A stretch of DNA of 35,892 nucleotides from Melampsora larici-populina 98AG31 (taxonomy: Eukaryota; Basidiomycota; Pucciniomycetes; Pucciniales; Melampsoraceae). Both the position numbers and the translations under genes were made by a program. Under the pieces are notes generated by a model. That model made no database searches and was not told the origin of the DNA. It was given only the letters and a program-made list of their open reading frames with translations. The DNA lies in assembly GCF_000204055.1 (NCBI RefSeq), contig NW_006768828.1:520727-556618 (forward strand), given 5' to 3'. Below, piece by piece: positions 10,101-22,300 of the stretch (its first letter is position 1; every line of letters begins with the position of its first letter).

Positions 10101-12049
10101 TTCCAGGTCATATAAGTCCTTTCTGGTATGGAAGGTCAAGAATCCTTTTGCATATTTAAGTCTACGGATCCACAGATCCATGTCAAAACTTTCCTGACTG
10201 CTTTGCAGCTCATTGTTGTCCCCAGAATCTGAATCTTTGCCACTTGGATTTGACATAATCGTTTCGCCAGTGTGGCCCTGTGGCCAGGGTATCAAGATAT
10301 TGCGAGTCGAAGAGATTGCGTGCTCTTTGTTTGAATGAAACATGGAAGTGGAAAGTAGATCTGCATGAGGCTGTAGGCTTACCCAATTGTCACCGATCAA
10401 CACTTTTTCAATTTGACCAAAACCTGTGTTCTTTGCATATTCCTGACTATCATCGAGACGATTTGGGATGTCACCAAAATCTTTGGAAGAGGCTATCAAT
10501 TTATTTACATGCTGGTGTGATTTTACACTTCCAGGATACGTAGGTCTTCTGAAGCTTCTATATTCAGATCGAGAGCTGAACACATCAAGCACTTCGTTCA
10601 GATTTCTGATGTATGGATCGTAGACGTAGAGATACTTACAATTCACGCTTCCCATCGTTGTTTCGAGTCCCACCAGAAAGATCTTTTGAACCAGATACGG
10701 AGGTCTTGTCGATGTCAGGACTTGATTTGTCCGCCACAGTAGGAGAAGACCCTTTGTCCCTCGCTGCTTCCTGTTTGAGCTGAGGTTTTCTGACAGGAGG
10801 TTGGTCTGCGATCGACTTTCCAAGCAGCGGGGGAAACTCAATCTCACTGTCTACAATCGTGTGCTTCAATTTTTCATCCAATGGTATTCTCTGAGACCGC
10901 TGTTCTCTGGCTGAGTCAGGTGGGCGAGAGTAGCTGGGATGGGCCTGCGCGCGCGATGATCTACTTGGCTTTCTAGTATCCATAGCAGACACCTTATTGC
11001 CACTATTGAGAGGGAGTTCCAAGGTGTCTACCGGATGAGGGTTCCCTAGGTCTGCCTGCCAATTTGTGGACGGATTTCTGATGCCGTGAGGCTTCAAGTT
11101 TCGAAAAGTGGGTTTTAATGAGCAGAAGTGCATCTGTAGCAGTGGAAAATCCACCTACCAAATTGACGTAGTTCGGAGAAAAGAAAGGTGCGGGCGTATG
11201 GTATGTTGGAATGGCAGGATAAACTATCGAAGGTTGAACATGGGACGGAGGATGCACGTAGAACGGTGATGCCATTGGCACGGCGGGATAGTAAGGGACA
11301 TATGTGATACCGGAGAGTGGGTCCACCAAGCGAGGTGGTACGTGAGATCCATATTGCATTTGGTGATACGGATATTGCTGTATTGGAAAGCCAGAATACG
11401 AATATGGCTCGGCGTACCAATGACCCATACCATCAAATCCCCCGTACGCGCTGAAGTGGTGATGTGGTGAGGGAGCTGAATAGATGGGTACAGGAGGACT
11501 CTCATGATAATCTCTATCAAGATTGAAGATCGGGCGAGAGTCTTGTTGTCCATTCAATTTCAAGTGCTCTGCACTTTGTACTTTGCTTCTTCGACTCGCT
11601 CCAGAGCGGATTTCACGTCCTGGGTTATCCTTCGAAGGATCAGCAGTCTATTGGAGCAAAGAAAAGACATTATGAGTTCGAAAGCCAGCATCAGAAGTAA
11701 GATGAGAATCGAGGTTACTAACGGTACGCGCCATTTTAGACTCGTGTGCGTGCTGGCTCACATTCGGTGGATGTGCTGGAGTATTGTCTGCTTCAACAGG
11801 ACCTGAATATCGGGTGTGAGCTATCTCGTCTTTCTCTTCAGCTTGAGGTGAGCTATTGACGGAGTTGCTTCCCCGAGCCGAACGAAATGACGACGACACC
11901 TCTTCTTCTGTTCGAATCGAGTCTGGAGAAGTCTCAGAGACAAAATGTGCGGATGTAGGCGCCAGTTCAGGCTTAAACAATTGTACCGAACCACATCTGC
12001 GCTGATTCAATGTCACAATGACTATAGCCCAATACATCAAGAACATCAT
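7132..12049 (-). CDS. giant putatively secreted protein, paralogue A, function unknown
   Basis: Six exons on the minus strand (12049-11723, 11647-11159, 11091-10640, 10575-9718, 9639-9430, 9349-7132) give 1517 residues in phase. I do not recognise the family. The start MMFLMYWAIVIVTL is followed by a polar QRRCGS stretch, so it may be a signal peptide or an anchor. Exon 2 is rich in Pro, Tyr and Ser (EPYSYSG, HVPP, LVDPLSGITYVPYYPAV). Exon 3 contains IADQPPVRK. Exon 4 contains EKVLIGDNWVSLQPH and MDLWIRRLK. Exon 6 has two copies of a W/P-rich module (about residues 863-910 and 951-1002), a 33-residue direct repeat, and a conserved C-terminal part (about 1137-1517) with MLKRKGLPKWWDEEKL, SPERAW, QPELWKLYQDRLRLVIL and EDSWWQFGDYLMWIDEG. 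All introns correspond to those of the neighbour at 14464-19318, which supports both models. Secretion and any role at the host interface are inference. Confidence 0.8.
8394..8591 (-). repeat. 99-bp in-frame direct repeat in paralogue A
   Basis: Two adjacent copies with a 99-bp period lie inside exon 6; the landmark GGCCCTGATCCC occurs at 8394 and 8493. They encode two diverged 33-residue units, each with a charged stretch, SESSG, a D-I-V segment and DQG. Paralogue B lacks an obvious equivalent tandem copy, so the duplication probably arose after the genes separated. Confidence 0.8.
8680..9099 (-). repeat. duplicated W/P-rich protein module in paralogue A
   Basis: Two related protein segments (coded at 8956-9099 and 8680-8835) share the pattern GLL-x(3)-T-x(4)-D-x-K-x-S-x-YLG, then a P-x(6)-hydrophobic step, W, and T-x-P. 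The same pair occurs in paralogue B (16156-16326 and 15907-16062), so the internal duplication is older than the gene duplication. Confidence 0.65.
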
Positions 12050-12410
12050 CTTGGTAAAATTTTGTTGTTCGTATTGGAGGAAGAGCCGATGTTGGGCATA
12101 TGATAGTAGAAGGCTCTTTGAGCGCTTTCGGTCGGATGAAAAGCTAACCACAGCTGTGCTGTTCGGATGTCTGCCCGTACTCCTGACTTGAGTATCTACG
12201 GGTGGAGATCATCGCGCGCAGAGTGGTCAGGAGGGTATATGAAGCTTGTTTCTGAAGCGTTCGGGATGCGAAGTAGTCTTGTAGACAGCCTTGAAGAAAA
12301 TACGTCACTGGATGCCCTTGGCGGACAACGCAGTGGTTCAATCAAATTTGACGTTGAACCATACCGTATTTGTAGGTGAACTAGAATTGCGTTGCGCAAG
12401 TGAGCTTACG
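12050..12410 (-). promoter_or_regulatory. upstream region of paralogue A, shared with paralogue B
   Basis: This stretch aligns with the DNA upstream of paralogue B (19319-19560). The best block is TGTTTCTGAAGCGTTCGGG at about 12246, matched at about 19506 with one substitution. Between this block and the ATG the two copies differ by indels that break frame, which suggests leader or promoter rather than coding sequence. No TATA box is evident. Confidence 0.5.
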
Positions 12411-12689
12411 TAAGTAAGCCCCTCTTCCAATGCGGCCACCTCCGCTCTCGAAGAGGGGCTTAGGGTATACCCCGACTTTGGCCTGAGACCAGCAAGTGAG
12501 CATGCACAAGGCTCATTATAAGAAGCTCTGGCAATTTTTTGTGAGGTTGCACAACGTTAAGAGCCCTCAAAAAAGGATTTTGAGCAAAATTGCTTGAAAG
12601 TCCTGCTGGTCTCAGGCCAAAGTCAAGGCACTAGCCCTAAGCCCCTCTTCAAGAGCGGACATGGCCACATTGGAAGAGGTGCTTAGTTA
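12411..12689. mobile_element. MITE-like foldback element with hairpin ends
   Basis: About 85 bp at 12411-12496 is repeated in inverted orientation at about 12603-12689 at high identity, around a centre with no gene. Each arm is itself a hairpin: TAAGCCCCTCTTC at 12415-12427 pairs perfectly with 12450-12462, and the right arm repeats the design at 12638-12650 and 12673-12685 with one mismatch. A second shared block is GACTTTGGCCTGAGACCAGC. The element is about 279 bp. A TA dinucleotide at both borders would fit a Tc1/mariner-like duplication, but the boundary is not certain. It encodes nothing and would need a transposase from elsewhere. Confidence 0.8.
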
Positions 12690-14463
12690 CAGCACATTAG
12701 TACTTGTACATTTTCTTATGATATTCTTGCTACAAATTTTGAACCCCCCAATCAAAAAACCAGTAACTCAGGTGAGGAAGCATATGCAAAGATATGAAGC
12801 ACTTGAACAATGTACTTGATGATAGCCCTTGCTCAAGTGAGTCTGACCAGAGCACAAGCGGTGTAAAAGACTAGCTAGAGTGCATCTCTCCAAACTCACA
12901 TTTTCTGGTGGAGTTCCAAGAATCAAGTACATAAGGGTACTTTTTTCAACTAACCTTCTACAAATTTCTACAAAAAGCTCCCAAAGTTCAGTGTGTAGTT
13001 CTCTGAAGCTTTCTACATAGGTTGGGACCCTATCTGCTGGTTTAACTTGAAAGGAAGTGCTCTGGTGTCAAAATGTAACATCAAGGGTATCCAAACCTTG
13101 TGTTTTGTGCCCCAGAAGTTTCAGAAGTGATATCCAGAAACTGTTGGGACAGCTCCAAATGTTGCTGGATCTCAACATGACTTTGCAAACTTCAGGCACA
13201 CCTGATGTATCTGCACAACAGAGCCTTCTAAATAGAGTCTTTGAATTCCAGAGGCTTAGAGGTGCTCTCAAATATTCTCAGAAGTGTCAACACAACTTTT
13301 GAATACCCCTATTGTTATTTCTATGCTTCCAGATTTCATTGGAGGCATATACAGAAGGCTTGGGCTGGCTTAGGTCATTACAACAGGACATGAGGCCTGT
13401 TCTCAAGACAGCTCTCAAGCTGTGCAGAATGTTCATTTTGCATCAAAAGTGGTACCCAAATATGTTGAAAAGTATACAGAACAAAAGAAGAACATTCTGA
13501 GGGTTTTTGTGATGAGGTGTAGGGGGAAGTTGAAAAAAGTACATAATGTGACTTACTGCTTGCCCAAAAATGCAAGTCTGTTGTAAGCCCCTCTTTGTGG
13601 GTGCAGCAAATGTGCTTGTGAATGGCTTAGTTAAGCTTGAAAGATACCACACATCTGAACCAGGATATGATGGATCTTCCTCCCTTTGTACATAAGAATT
13701 CTCCTGGACATAGACATCAGATTTTACCCTGGTAATGGCATCTGGGTCTTGCGCATGAGGCCCAAAAGCCCACGTGATTGACAGTCACATAACCCTGGAC
13801 TCTTCTGAGGGACTTCTATATGGTCTGCTCAGCTCTAGATTATAGTCATGTGATGGTACAGGTAGCAGGCTCATCCAATACTCCTTATATGGGCCCATAA
13901 ACCCACTTAAGATTTTATCTTCTTGAAGTTATACCACATGTATAAAAAATGACAGAGAGAAAAGCACACATGCACACTATCAAGTTATCTGATCACACAC
14001 AGAGAAAGCCAAGATACATGCGCCCAAGATATTTCTACCCATCATACTGTGACTGTACCAGGAGGCTTAAAGCCTCACAAGTACTGAAAAAAATTGCCAA
14101 CAAGTCAGCTCCTGAGCTGCCATATGAATTATAAAATAATCAACAAAAGTTTTCCATTTTCAAGGCAATCAAAAAAATAAACATATAGGTCACAAAAATT
14201 TGTTTTCAGAAATCTCATCAATTATTCTCAAAGCAAAATTATTCCCCTAGGAAAAATGGAAAATCTTTGTAGATCACTACCCAATCTTCCAGCAGGCAAA
14301 TGTTTCATTAATATCTGAAAAGGCACCACCAATGTGATAAATCCAAACAGGTTGATGCTCAAAATGTCAGGTTTTGTGATTACTATGATAAAGCTGTCAT
14401 CAAATAAAGATATTGTCATCATCTAAGTGATACCATATGAGAATCAAATGGTATACTCCAACT
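12690..14463. other. spacer between the paralogues, no gene seen
   Basis: This 1.8 kb holds only short frames without recognisable motifs. At 13584 the string TAAGCCCCTCTT recurs, followed about 40 bp later by GGCTTAGTTA. These match parts of the end motif of the element at 12411-12689, so a remnant of a related element is possible. The stretch next to 14464 contains the 3' flank of paralogue B. Confidence 0.45.
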
Positions 14464-17400
14464 CTAAGGAATTGAGGATCCAAATAGACTCTTGATTTTT
14501 GCAGTAATAGATACAGGTGTTTCAAGCTTTATTTCTGAAGAATTCAAAGATTTTCTCTTTTCAAAGTACACTTGAATTTTCCTTCTGGTTTCCATATCAT
14601 AATTTTGTAGTTTTCCTTTCCATTTTACACCTTCAAGTATCTTTGCATTCTTGGTCCTATCCTTTCCAAGTTTCAACAAGTCACCTATAGTAGGTATAGG
14701 GTGCTTGTTAATGCCTTCATCAATCCACATCAAATAATCTCCAAACTGCCACCATGAATCCTCATTGCTTACTCCATTATCTGCAACCACTATAAAATTC
14801 TGGCTTGAGGTCAAGGTTTCAAAGGCCAGGATGACAAGTCTTAGCCTCTCTTGATATAATTTCCACAGCTCAGGTTGGCTTTCTAACCAAGCTCTTTCAG
14901 GTGACTCATTCCATGGGAAGGCTTTTTCTTCTGGGGATATAAATGTTTTATACAGACTTTCCATTTTATCTGAAACTTTATTCTTCTTTGTCAGTGAGGT
15001 CTTACTGATATCCAATTCTCCAAACTCTAGAATATCTCCAATGGAAATCACCCTAACTATGTTTAGAGCTTGTCTCCTGCCTTCCTGTAACCTTTCTTCA
15101 TCCCACCACTTATGTGAAGATTTACGCTTCAACATGTATGATATAATTTCTTTTCTTAATTTGAATTCTGACCCCATAAGGGCTTGGTAACCCTTCAAAG
15201 TACTTGGATCTTGACATATATATTCTATCTCATCATTCATTGACTTTAATTCTTTCTTGTTACAATTCGTGAATGTTGGCCATGGTTCATTACCTTTGAA
15301 TATGCTTGATAAATGGTCCTTTTCTGTTTTTGAAAGTGCATTGTGCTCTTCACTACAGACAATCAATAATCCATGTTGCTTGATTTGGCGGTGGAAAACT
15401 ATAGTTCTCCTTGAAAACTCAGCAATAGGCAATTGTGATTTCTTTTTGACAAGCTGGTATAGTTCTACAACTGCATTCCCAATATGATTCTTGATCTGCA
15501 TATAATCTTCTCGAGTTATCTCAAGTGGTAGAAATTTCTTTTTGTTTTTTAATTTTAGCATCTTGCAAATCATATTTATCTTTTCTGCTTGACTTAGATT
15601 TGTATTGAATTTTTCACTTGAAGAACCATTGGATGTGGATGGGGTGTTGATTTGGACAGAATGTAACTGAGATGGATTGTTTACATCACACTCTGCTTCT
15701 GGGTTTAAAGATGAGTTTTGACTTTCATCTTGGACAAAATTTTCTTTATTATTTGGTTCAGAATCTTTGGCCAAACTCTTTGAATGTTCTATGTTTGCTT
15801 CATCAAATTGATGATTCTTGTTTTCTTTGGTCATACTAAAAACACCTTGACCAACAACTTCTTTGTCATCACCAACCTGTATGAGTTCTTCTTGATCTGC
15901 CTTCTGAACCCACAAGTCATTTACTTTTGTCCATATGGTTCCTGGGGTATCTTTTATCCGGATCCATAGTGGAGATACTTGGTTTTTGATAGGTGAAATC
16001 TCACCAAAATTGATTGATGATCTTAGGTTTGAAATCTTCCTGGAGACCTGCTCCAATATCCCAGGATTGGACTCAACACCAATATCAGTTTTTTTGGCTT
16101 GCACATTGCTCCTGAGGTTATCTGTTGGCATTGGACTCAAGTCATCTGTGGAAGCCCACTTTGGAATCCAATTCCTATCCACTCTCCTCATAATGGGCTG
16201 TAAAGCGGTCTTCATCCAATTCCACAGTCTAGGTACTTCTTCTTGGATTGGTGGAATGGTTTCAAGATAATTTGATGCTTTAAGCTTTAGGTCTGGAAGG
16301 CTGGGCGTAAAGCTTTGAAACAGTCCATAATTTGACTCAGGTACATCTTCAGGAGGTTTGGTTTGTTTATCCACATTTGATACATTTCTACTTGAAGGGT
16401 TGGAAGCTGCTATCTTTTTGGTATTTCTTTTAGACCCACCAGAATTTTCTTTCTTGGTTTTGTATGATTTGATGCTACTAGGAACTATGAATTTCTCCTT
16501 GATCTCCTTGGCATCATCACTTTCAAGTATATCAAATTTTGTCTTGTTAGGCATCGGTTTCTCCAATGCCAAATTCCTAAAGGTAGGGAGAAGTAATCTG
16601 CTCATGAGTATGTTGTCCTAATCTTCTTTTGAACCAACAATTGTTTTTTAAGCTTACTTTTGATTGTCATCAGGTTGGATGCATTTTACTTTTTTCTTTA
16701 TTTGAGCATTTTCTTGAGTATTTTTTTCAAGGCTTGAATCAAAGAACTCCATGTTCTCCTTCTCAACTATGTTGGGGTGATCATACTTTCTCATGATCCT
16801 GCTTGTAATCCCTTCATGTGATATCTTCTTGGGCCAAGGTCCTCCTAGGAATCCATTTCTTTGGACAAAACACAGATTAGTCAGCATATTTCTCCGGGAC
16901 AGATTGTCTCAATGCTATAATTTTCTGGCTTACTTCTGGGGGTGTTTCTCTTGGGGAAATGCCAAATCAGGTGGAGCTGGAGTCTCTGTGGTTAGAGTAT
17001 TTCCAAATCTTTTGATTCCTTCAAAATTGTGGCGTTTGACTTCAGGAGTACCTTTCAAGCTTGGATTAGACTCTCTTATTATAGAGACAAGAGGTGTATG
17101 CTTTGGCATTGCTGTCTTTGAATGTCTTAGAATACCCTTCTTGAGGTTTTGGTCGTTTTGCATATCTTCCCTTCTGACCTTTGGTTCAGTTTTCGAGGTC
17201 TTTACGTCTGCCTCTCGAGAAGATTTCCAGTTTAGGGCAGGAGATCTTCTTGAGACCTCTTCGGAGATATTTGAAGGTTGATTCTCACTTGCAATAGGCG
17301 TGACACTTTCCAAAGCGAAGTCTTTTGGGTTTTTTTCATAGTTATACAAATCTTTTCTAGTATTGAAGGTTGGAGATGCCTCTACATCTTTCAGTTGACG

Positions 17401-19318
17401 GATCCAGAGATCCATGTTAAGAGTTTCTTGCCTTATATGCGAGTCCTGTTGGTCCTCGAATTTTAAAATTTCGCCACTTGGCCTCGGCGTAGTTGATTTT
17501 TCGGGTTGTCCTTGTTCAGCTGACCAGTGCATCAATATATTACGGGTTGGAGAGGCTGCCTGTTTTTTGCGTGATTGAAGTACGGAGATGGATGGTATAT
17601 CCCTGTGTGGTTGTAGGCTCACCCAATTTTCCCCAATCAGCACTTTTTCAGCTTGTCCAAAACCTGCGTCCTGCGCGATTACCTGATTATTATCAAAATA
17701 ACTTGATGTATCACCAAATTGCATTGAAGAAGCTATTAAGTTATTTACATGCTGCTTTGATTTCGCACTTCCAGAATAATGAGGTCTTCTTAACCTTCTT
17801 TCCTTCAATTGAGATCTATTTGCATCATGATGAACTTTGTTCAGTTCTGAATTATGAAGGATAGGCTGATTAATACTTACAAATCCCGTTCATCGACGTT
17901 ATTGTGACTATGGCCAGAAATATCTTGCCACTTCAAGTCAGATATGGAGGTCCCACTGATGTCGGCTCTTTGTTTGTCCGTCGTACTTGGAGGATCCCTG
18001 TTGTCCATATCCTCTTCTTGTTTAAGCTGAACTTTCCTCACAGGAGGTTGATCTGCAATCAACTTCCTCTTCAACTGCGGGACTTCAATGTTACTCTCTA
18101 TGTCAGTCTCCTTGACGTGTTTGTCCAGTTTTGTAGTCTGAGACTGCTTTTCTCGGGCTGACTCAGGAGATCGAGCGGGGTATGGATTGCCGTGCGGGGC
18201 AGATGGTCCATGCGTCTTGCTAGGATTCAAAGCAGTATGTCTACCGTCACTTTGGAGTGGGATATCCATGCTATTTTCTGGGCGAGGGTTCTTAAGCTCT
18301 ACCTGCGGATCTGGGGACGAATTGGTGAAGCCATAAGGCTTTGAATTTGACAGCATATGTTTCAATTAGCAAGATCCATTCTGAGTAGTACAAAACCACT
18401 TACCTGATTGTTCTGATTTTGCCAGTAGAGAGGCCTGGGCGCAGGATATGCTGGAATCGGAGGATATATCATTGAAGGTTGGAAAGAAGACGAGAAGTGC
18501 GTGTAAAGCGGGGACGAAATTGACACGGCAGGATAGTAAGGAACATATGTGATCCCGGAAAGTGAATCCACCAAGGGAGGTGGCACGTGAAATCCATGTT
18601 GCATGGTATAATATTGATTTTGCTGTAGTGGATATCCAGAATAAGAATATGGCTCGAGATACGGTTGTCCCATACCATTGACTTCTCCGGATGAGCTGAA
18701 TTGGTGATGCATAGAGGGAGTTGTGTATGCGGGATCAGCGTGGATTTCTTGAAAATCTCCTCCAAGACTGAAAATCGGGTGAGAGCCTTGTAGTACATTC
18801 TGGTCTGCATCTTGTAATGTGCTTTTCTGCTTCGCTGCGAAGCGTGTTTTGGGTGTTGGGTCGTCCTTTCCGGGATCAACATTCTAAGGGAGCAAAGAAT
18901 AACCACAAGAATCAGACATTCAGCATCCGAAGACTCGTCGCGCACTAGACTCGAAGCGGCTGACACGAGGGGACATTGGAGACTGTTGATATATGTGCTG
19001 GCCGACATCTTGAGAAGACGATGTAGTTTTGTCTGCTTCCGTAGGACCTGATTTTGTTGTGTGAGACACTATTTCTTTTTCTGCATTGCAGGGATGAGGT
19101 GGGAAATCAGCGGGGCTGATTATCTGAGCATTATGGATAGACCGCGACGCTGCTCCTTCTGCTCGGATCGACTCTGGAGAGGTCTCAGAGGAAAAATGCT
19201 CAGATGTGGAACCAAGTTCAGATTTAGACAAGTGCACCGCGCGACATATGCGCTGGTCCAACGTCACGATGATCATAGCCCAATAGATTAAAAACATTGT
19301 TTTGATCTTCTTGACCAT
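14464..19318 (-). CDS. giant putatively secreted protein, paralogue B, function unknown
   Basis: Six exons on the minus strand (19318-18965, 18883-18404, 18338-17881, 17815-16934, 16858-16658, 16576-14464) give 1495 residues. Every intron matches paralogue A in place and phase (0, 0, 2, 2, 2). The N-terminus MVKKIKTMFLIYWAMIIVTL has a basic start, a hydrophobic core and then DQRICRA, which fits a signal peptide better than in A. Shared islands include EPYSYSG and LSGITYVPYYPAV (exon 2), IADQPPVRK (exon 3), GFGQAEKVLIG and WVSLQPH (exon 4), and NTRKDLY. The C-terminal part is the best conserved: YMLKRKSSHKWWDEERL, SPERAWLESQPELWKLYQ and NEDSWWQFGDYLMWIDEG. The two W/P-rich modules lie near residues 876-932 and 964-1015. 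The frame stays open upstream to an ATG at 19531, but that part does not align in frame with A, so 19318 is preferred. I do not recognise the family. Confidence 0.8.
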
Positions 19319-22300
19319 GGAAGAAGCGAGGAAGTTTGGCATCAAGTTGAAGGAATCTCTTTCAGCGCTTTCAGATGAAAAGAAGCTCGCCACAGCTGGG
19401 ATATTTTGCCTCGCCTGTCTGCTCCGAGCCCTACTATCGGAGTATTCTAACGGGGGTTGAACATCCCGATTCCCGCGCAGGCGGTCGGAGGTGGCTACAT
19501 GAAATCTGTTTCTGAAGTGTTCGGGATGCATTGCGTAGTCGTATGAAGAGTGGTTTCAAGTCACCGGATTCCCTTCTAGAATCACAGTAACTTGTCTGGT
19601 GTAGCAAAAATTACCGTATCTGCCTTGCTGACTCCGACCGGCTCGGGTCGGCGGAGTACTTAGATAAGTTTACCGTATCTGTGGGATGACTAGAAAGCGG
19701 TCTTGCCAAGTCAAAGGCCAAACGCATTGTACGTACATACAAGGATTTGTGCACGCCTTTCTATGTGATTTCCCGAAACCACATGCGAGGATCGATCAGA
19801 GGAAAAAATTGATCTGAGGCACCGCAAAAGTGTTCAGAATAACAAATCAAGCTCGATTCATTGTCATGTAAAAGACTGCGATGAGCTCATCGCTCGTTGC
19901 TACGCCAAACAAGCCTTCAGCGTCTCTAAGCGCTCCTACAGCGTTCATGTCCAGAGAATTGGAGGACTGCCGGAGGTTGGGAATCGCGGGAATGGGAATA
20001 GGATGTATGAGCCTGTACTCACCGCCACGTTTCAGTCTGTTTCAGTCCAAAGGTTTAGACTGAGCAGTACACAATTATCCTCAATTATCTTCTTCGTAAA
20101 CATTCGTCCCATTGGCCTACATAGAAACCATCCTGTCTATGTTTTTAATGCATTTTGAGTACAACTATGTAGTGCGCGACATAAGACTAGATCACATTTC
20201 GATGATCTTGACCAGACCGATCATACAAACATCCTACTATGAACATATCAAAATAAGAGTCTTACAAGCTCTTCGGATGATTTTTCTCACTTAAGTTGAG
20301 TAGGAGTGGGGAAGGGTTGCATATGAAAGGACCTACGGGAGATCCGGGTGAAAAAGCCTCGATCGCTGTCACCTGCTGTCACATGTTAAAGCATCGATCA
20401 AGCGCCATCATCAGAGCGGTCTGAGTGCAAGACCAACTTTGATAATGATCGGAAGAGAGTCAATCAAATGTCTTCTTTTACTTTCTTTATCGTGTTTCTC
20501 TCACTTAAAGCGCTCTGAAATTTGGACAGGCCAAATTGGTCTGACGGTGCTGTTTGTTCTAGCGTACGCTCTCGACTGATGTTGTTCTCGCGATCTTGTG
20601 ATATTTTTGATCCTCCTGATTATCATTTTGTTATCTTTGTTGGTATCGATCTATGTGTGCCTTTGACACTCTGTACCAGTTTGGACTTGTATGTTTTTGA
20701 TTGTACTATATCATTACTCTTTGGCTTTTAACAATGACTTACTCGGTTATTTGTTCATTTGTTTGATTCGAGTTTTCATTGATTCTTCTCTATCACGGAG
20801 AATATGATACTTCAGCTTATGATATCTGATTGAATCATTGGTGTTTTGTCAAAAAAACAAATCGTTTTTCTTGTTCGCCTCATAATTTCAATCGATATGT
20901 CGGTTCGGAGCGGTTATGAATCGATGATGTTACTGCTCTGGAACAACTGGAACTGCACAACCTCTCAATGCTCGGTGATTATTGGAAAGGAGGTAACTTT
21001 GTCTACAAACATACGCGAGTGACTGAAGATGAAAGATCAAGCTGCATATCTCAAAAGGCGTCTTGAACGTCTATAAGCCAACGGTGTGGCGCTTTGTTGG
21101 ATGTTTCAAAATAAAAGTTAAGACCAATTGGGCGTTGACCAACCCCTGTATGCCTATTCATTCATACAGCTCCCAATCCCAATCCCATCCCATTCCCAAT
21201 CTCCGGCAATCCTCTGGTGCTCCCTTCATGTCGGTAGCGCTGCCGGTGGAATGCTCCAAATTCAAGAATCTGGCAATTTGGGGAAAACCTGATGACAAAG
21301 GAAGCCAATTCACAAAAACAAAGGGAGGTGAGGAGACAACGCAAGCACTAATTGCGGAAGCGGAAATTCTTTTGAGTCAAAAACACAGGAACAAGAGACG
21401 CTATTGGGGTTGATGAGGGTTGATGGCAATAGTTGAAAAATTTCAAGTAACAAAACCAAAAATGACTGGGTCCTCTGGGGAAGGAACACATTCGAGCTGA
21501 ACCAAAGCATTTTTCGCCCCATTCGCCAGTAGCAGCCACGACTGGAAACAGGAAGCGCATCGCGTGAAATTCCGAGTGCTCGTCTACTCTCACTGCGGGC
21601 AACGCCTGTGAGACGAGGGGAAGCACCGGCTATCGATTCATCAAATGAGTTTCATCCTCCACCTTGAGGACATTCAAGAACCGTGTTTGCGAGTCGCATT
21701 TGCCAGCTCAGCATCTTGTTTTTGCCAAATGCCGCAAGACCGCGACGTCTTCCTGGCCCCCTTGGGGCCCTGTTGAGTTGTCCTCGGATCACCGACTGAT
21801 GCCTCCTTTGGGTCAGCGGAGTCAGCGATTGACTTCCGATTTGGAAGTCTCGTAAAATTCAACACAAGATTGGATTTCCACGGTACAAGCCAATTTTTTC
21901 AATTTTGCAAAAAACACCAGCAACAGCCTTTGGGAAGTTTCCACAAAACCTTCTGGTGGAACAAATCAACACAAGGTTCTGACAATTTGTGGAAAACCTG
22001 ATGAAGGATTTAAAAAGTGATTTGGATCATCATGACCCGTGCTGCAGTAGACATCGTATAACCTATAGCAATCGTCATCGCCAATTTATCTACAGCAGCT
22101 ACTCATATGTGAGAATCATTTTGTTGAGTTAGGTCGGCACGTTTTCTCGATGTGTATACAAAGTGACCATCATATGAGACGTCAAATTGACCTTGGCACA
22201 CATCAGGCACCGCAAGAAAAGCTGCGAAAGGAGCAAATCGCATAGAGAGCGTGGTTTGTGTTGTGAGGTAAATTAAGTGATCGGCCAAAGGGAAACGCGT

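Noticed and set aside
11224..11553. 109-residue minus-strand frame inside exon 2 of paralogue A
   Set aside because: It overlaps the main coding frame in another phase. The PY-rich frame is the one conserved in paralogue B.
19319..19531. Upstream extension of paralogue B to the ATG at 19531
   Set aside because: The corresponding DNA in paralogue A has frame-breaking indels, so it is more likely leader sequence. Kept as an alternative in the gene entry.
19881..20063. Short plus-strand frame in a CpG-richer patch
   Set aside because: No recognisable domain, no consistent exon partners, and the opposite strand is also open.
22103..22288. Small minus-strand frame with a signal-like start (MRFAPFAAFLAV)
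   Set aside because: It is only about 60 codons, has no cysteine pattern or homologue that I recognise, and shows no supporting context. Chance is likely.
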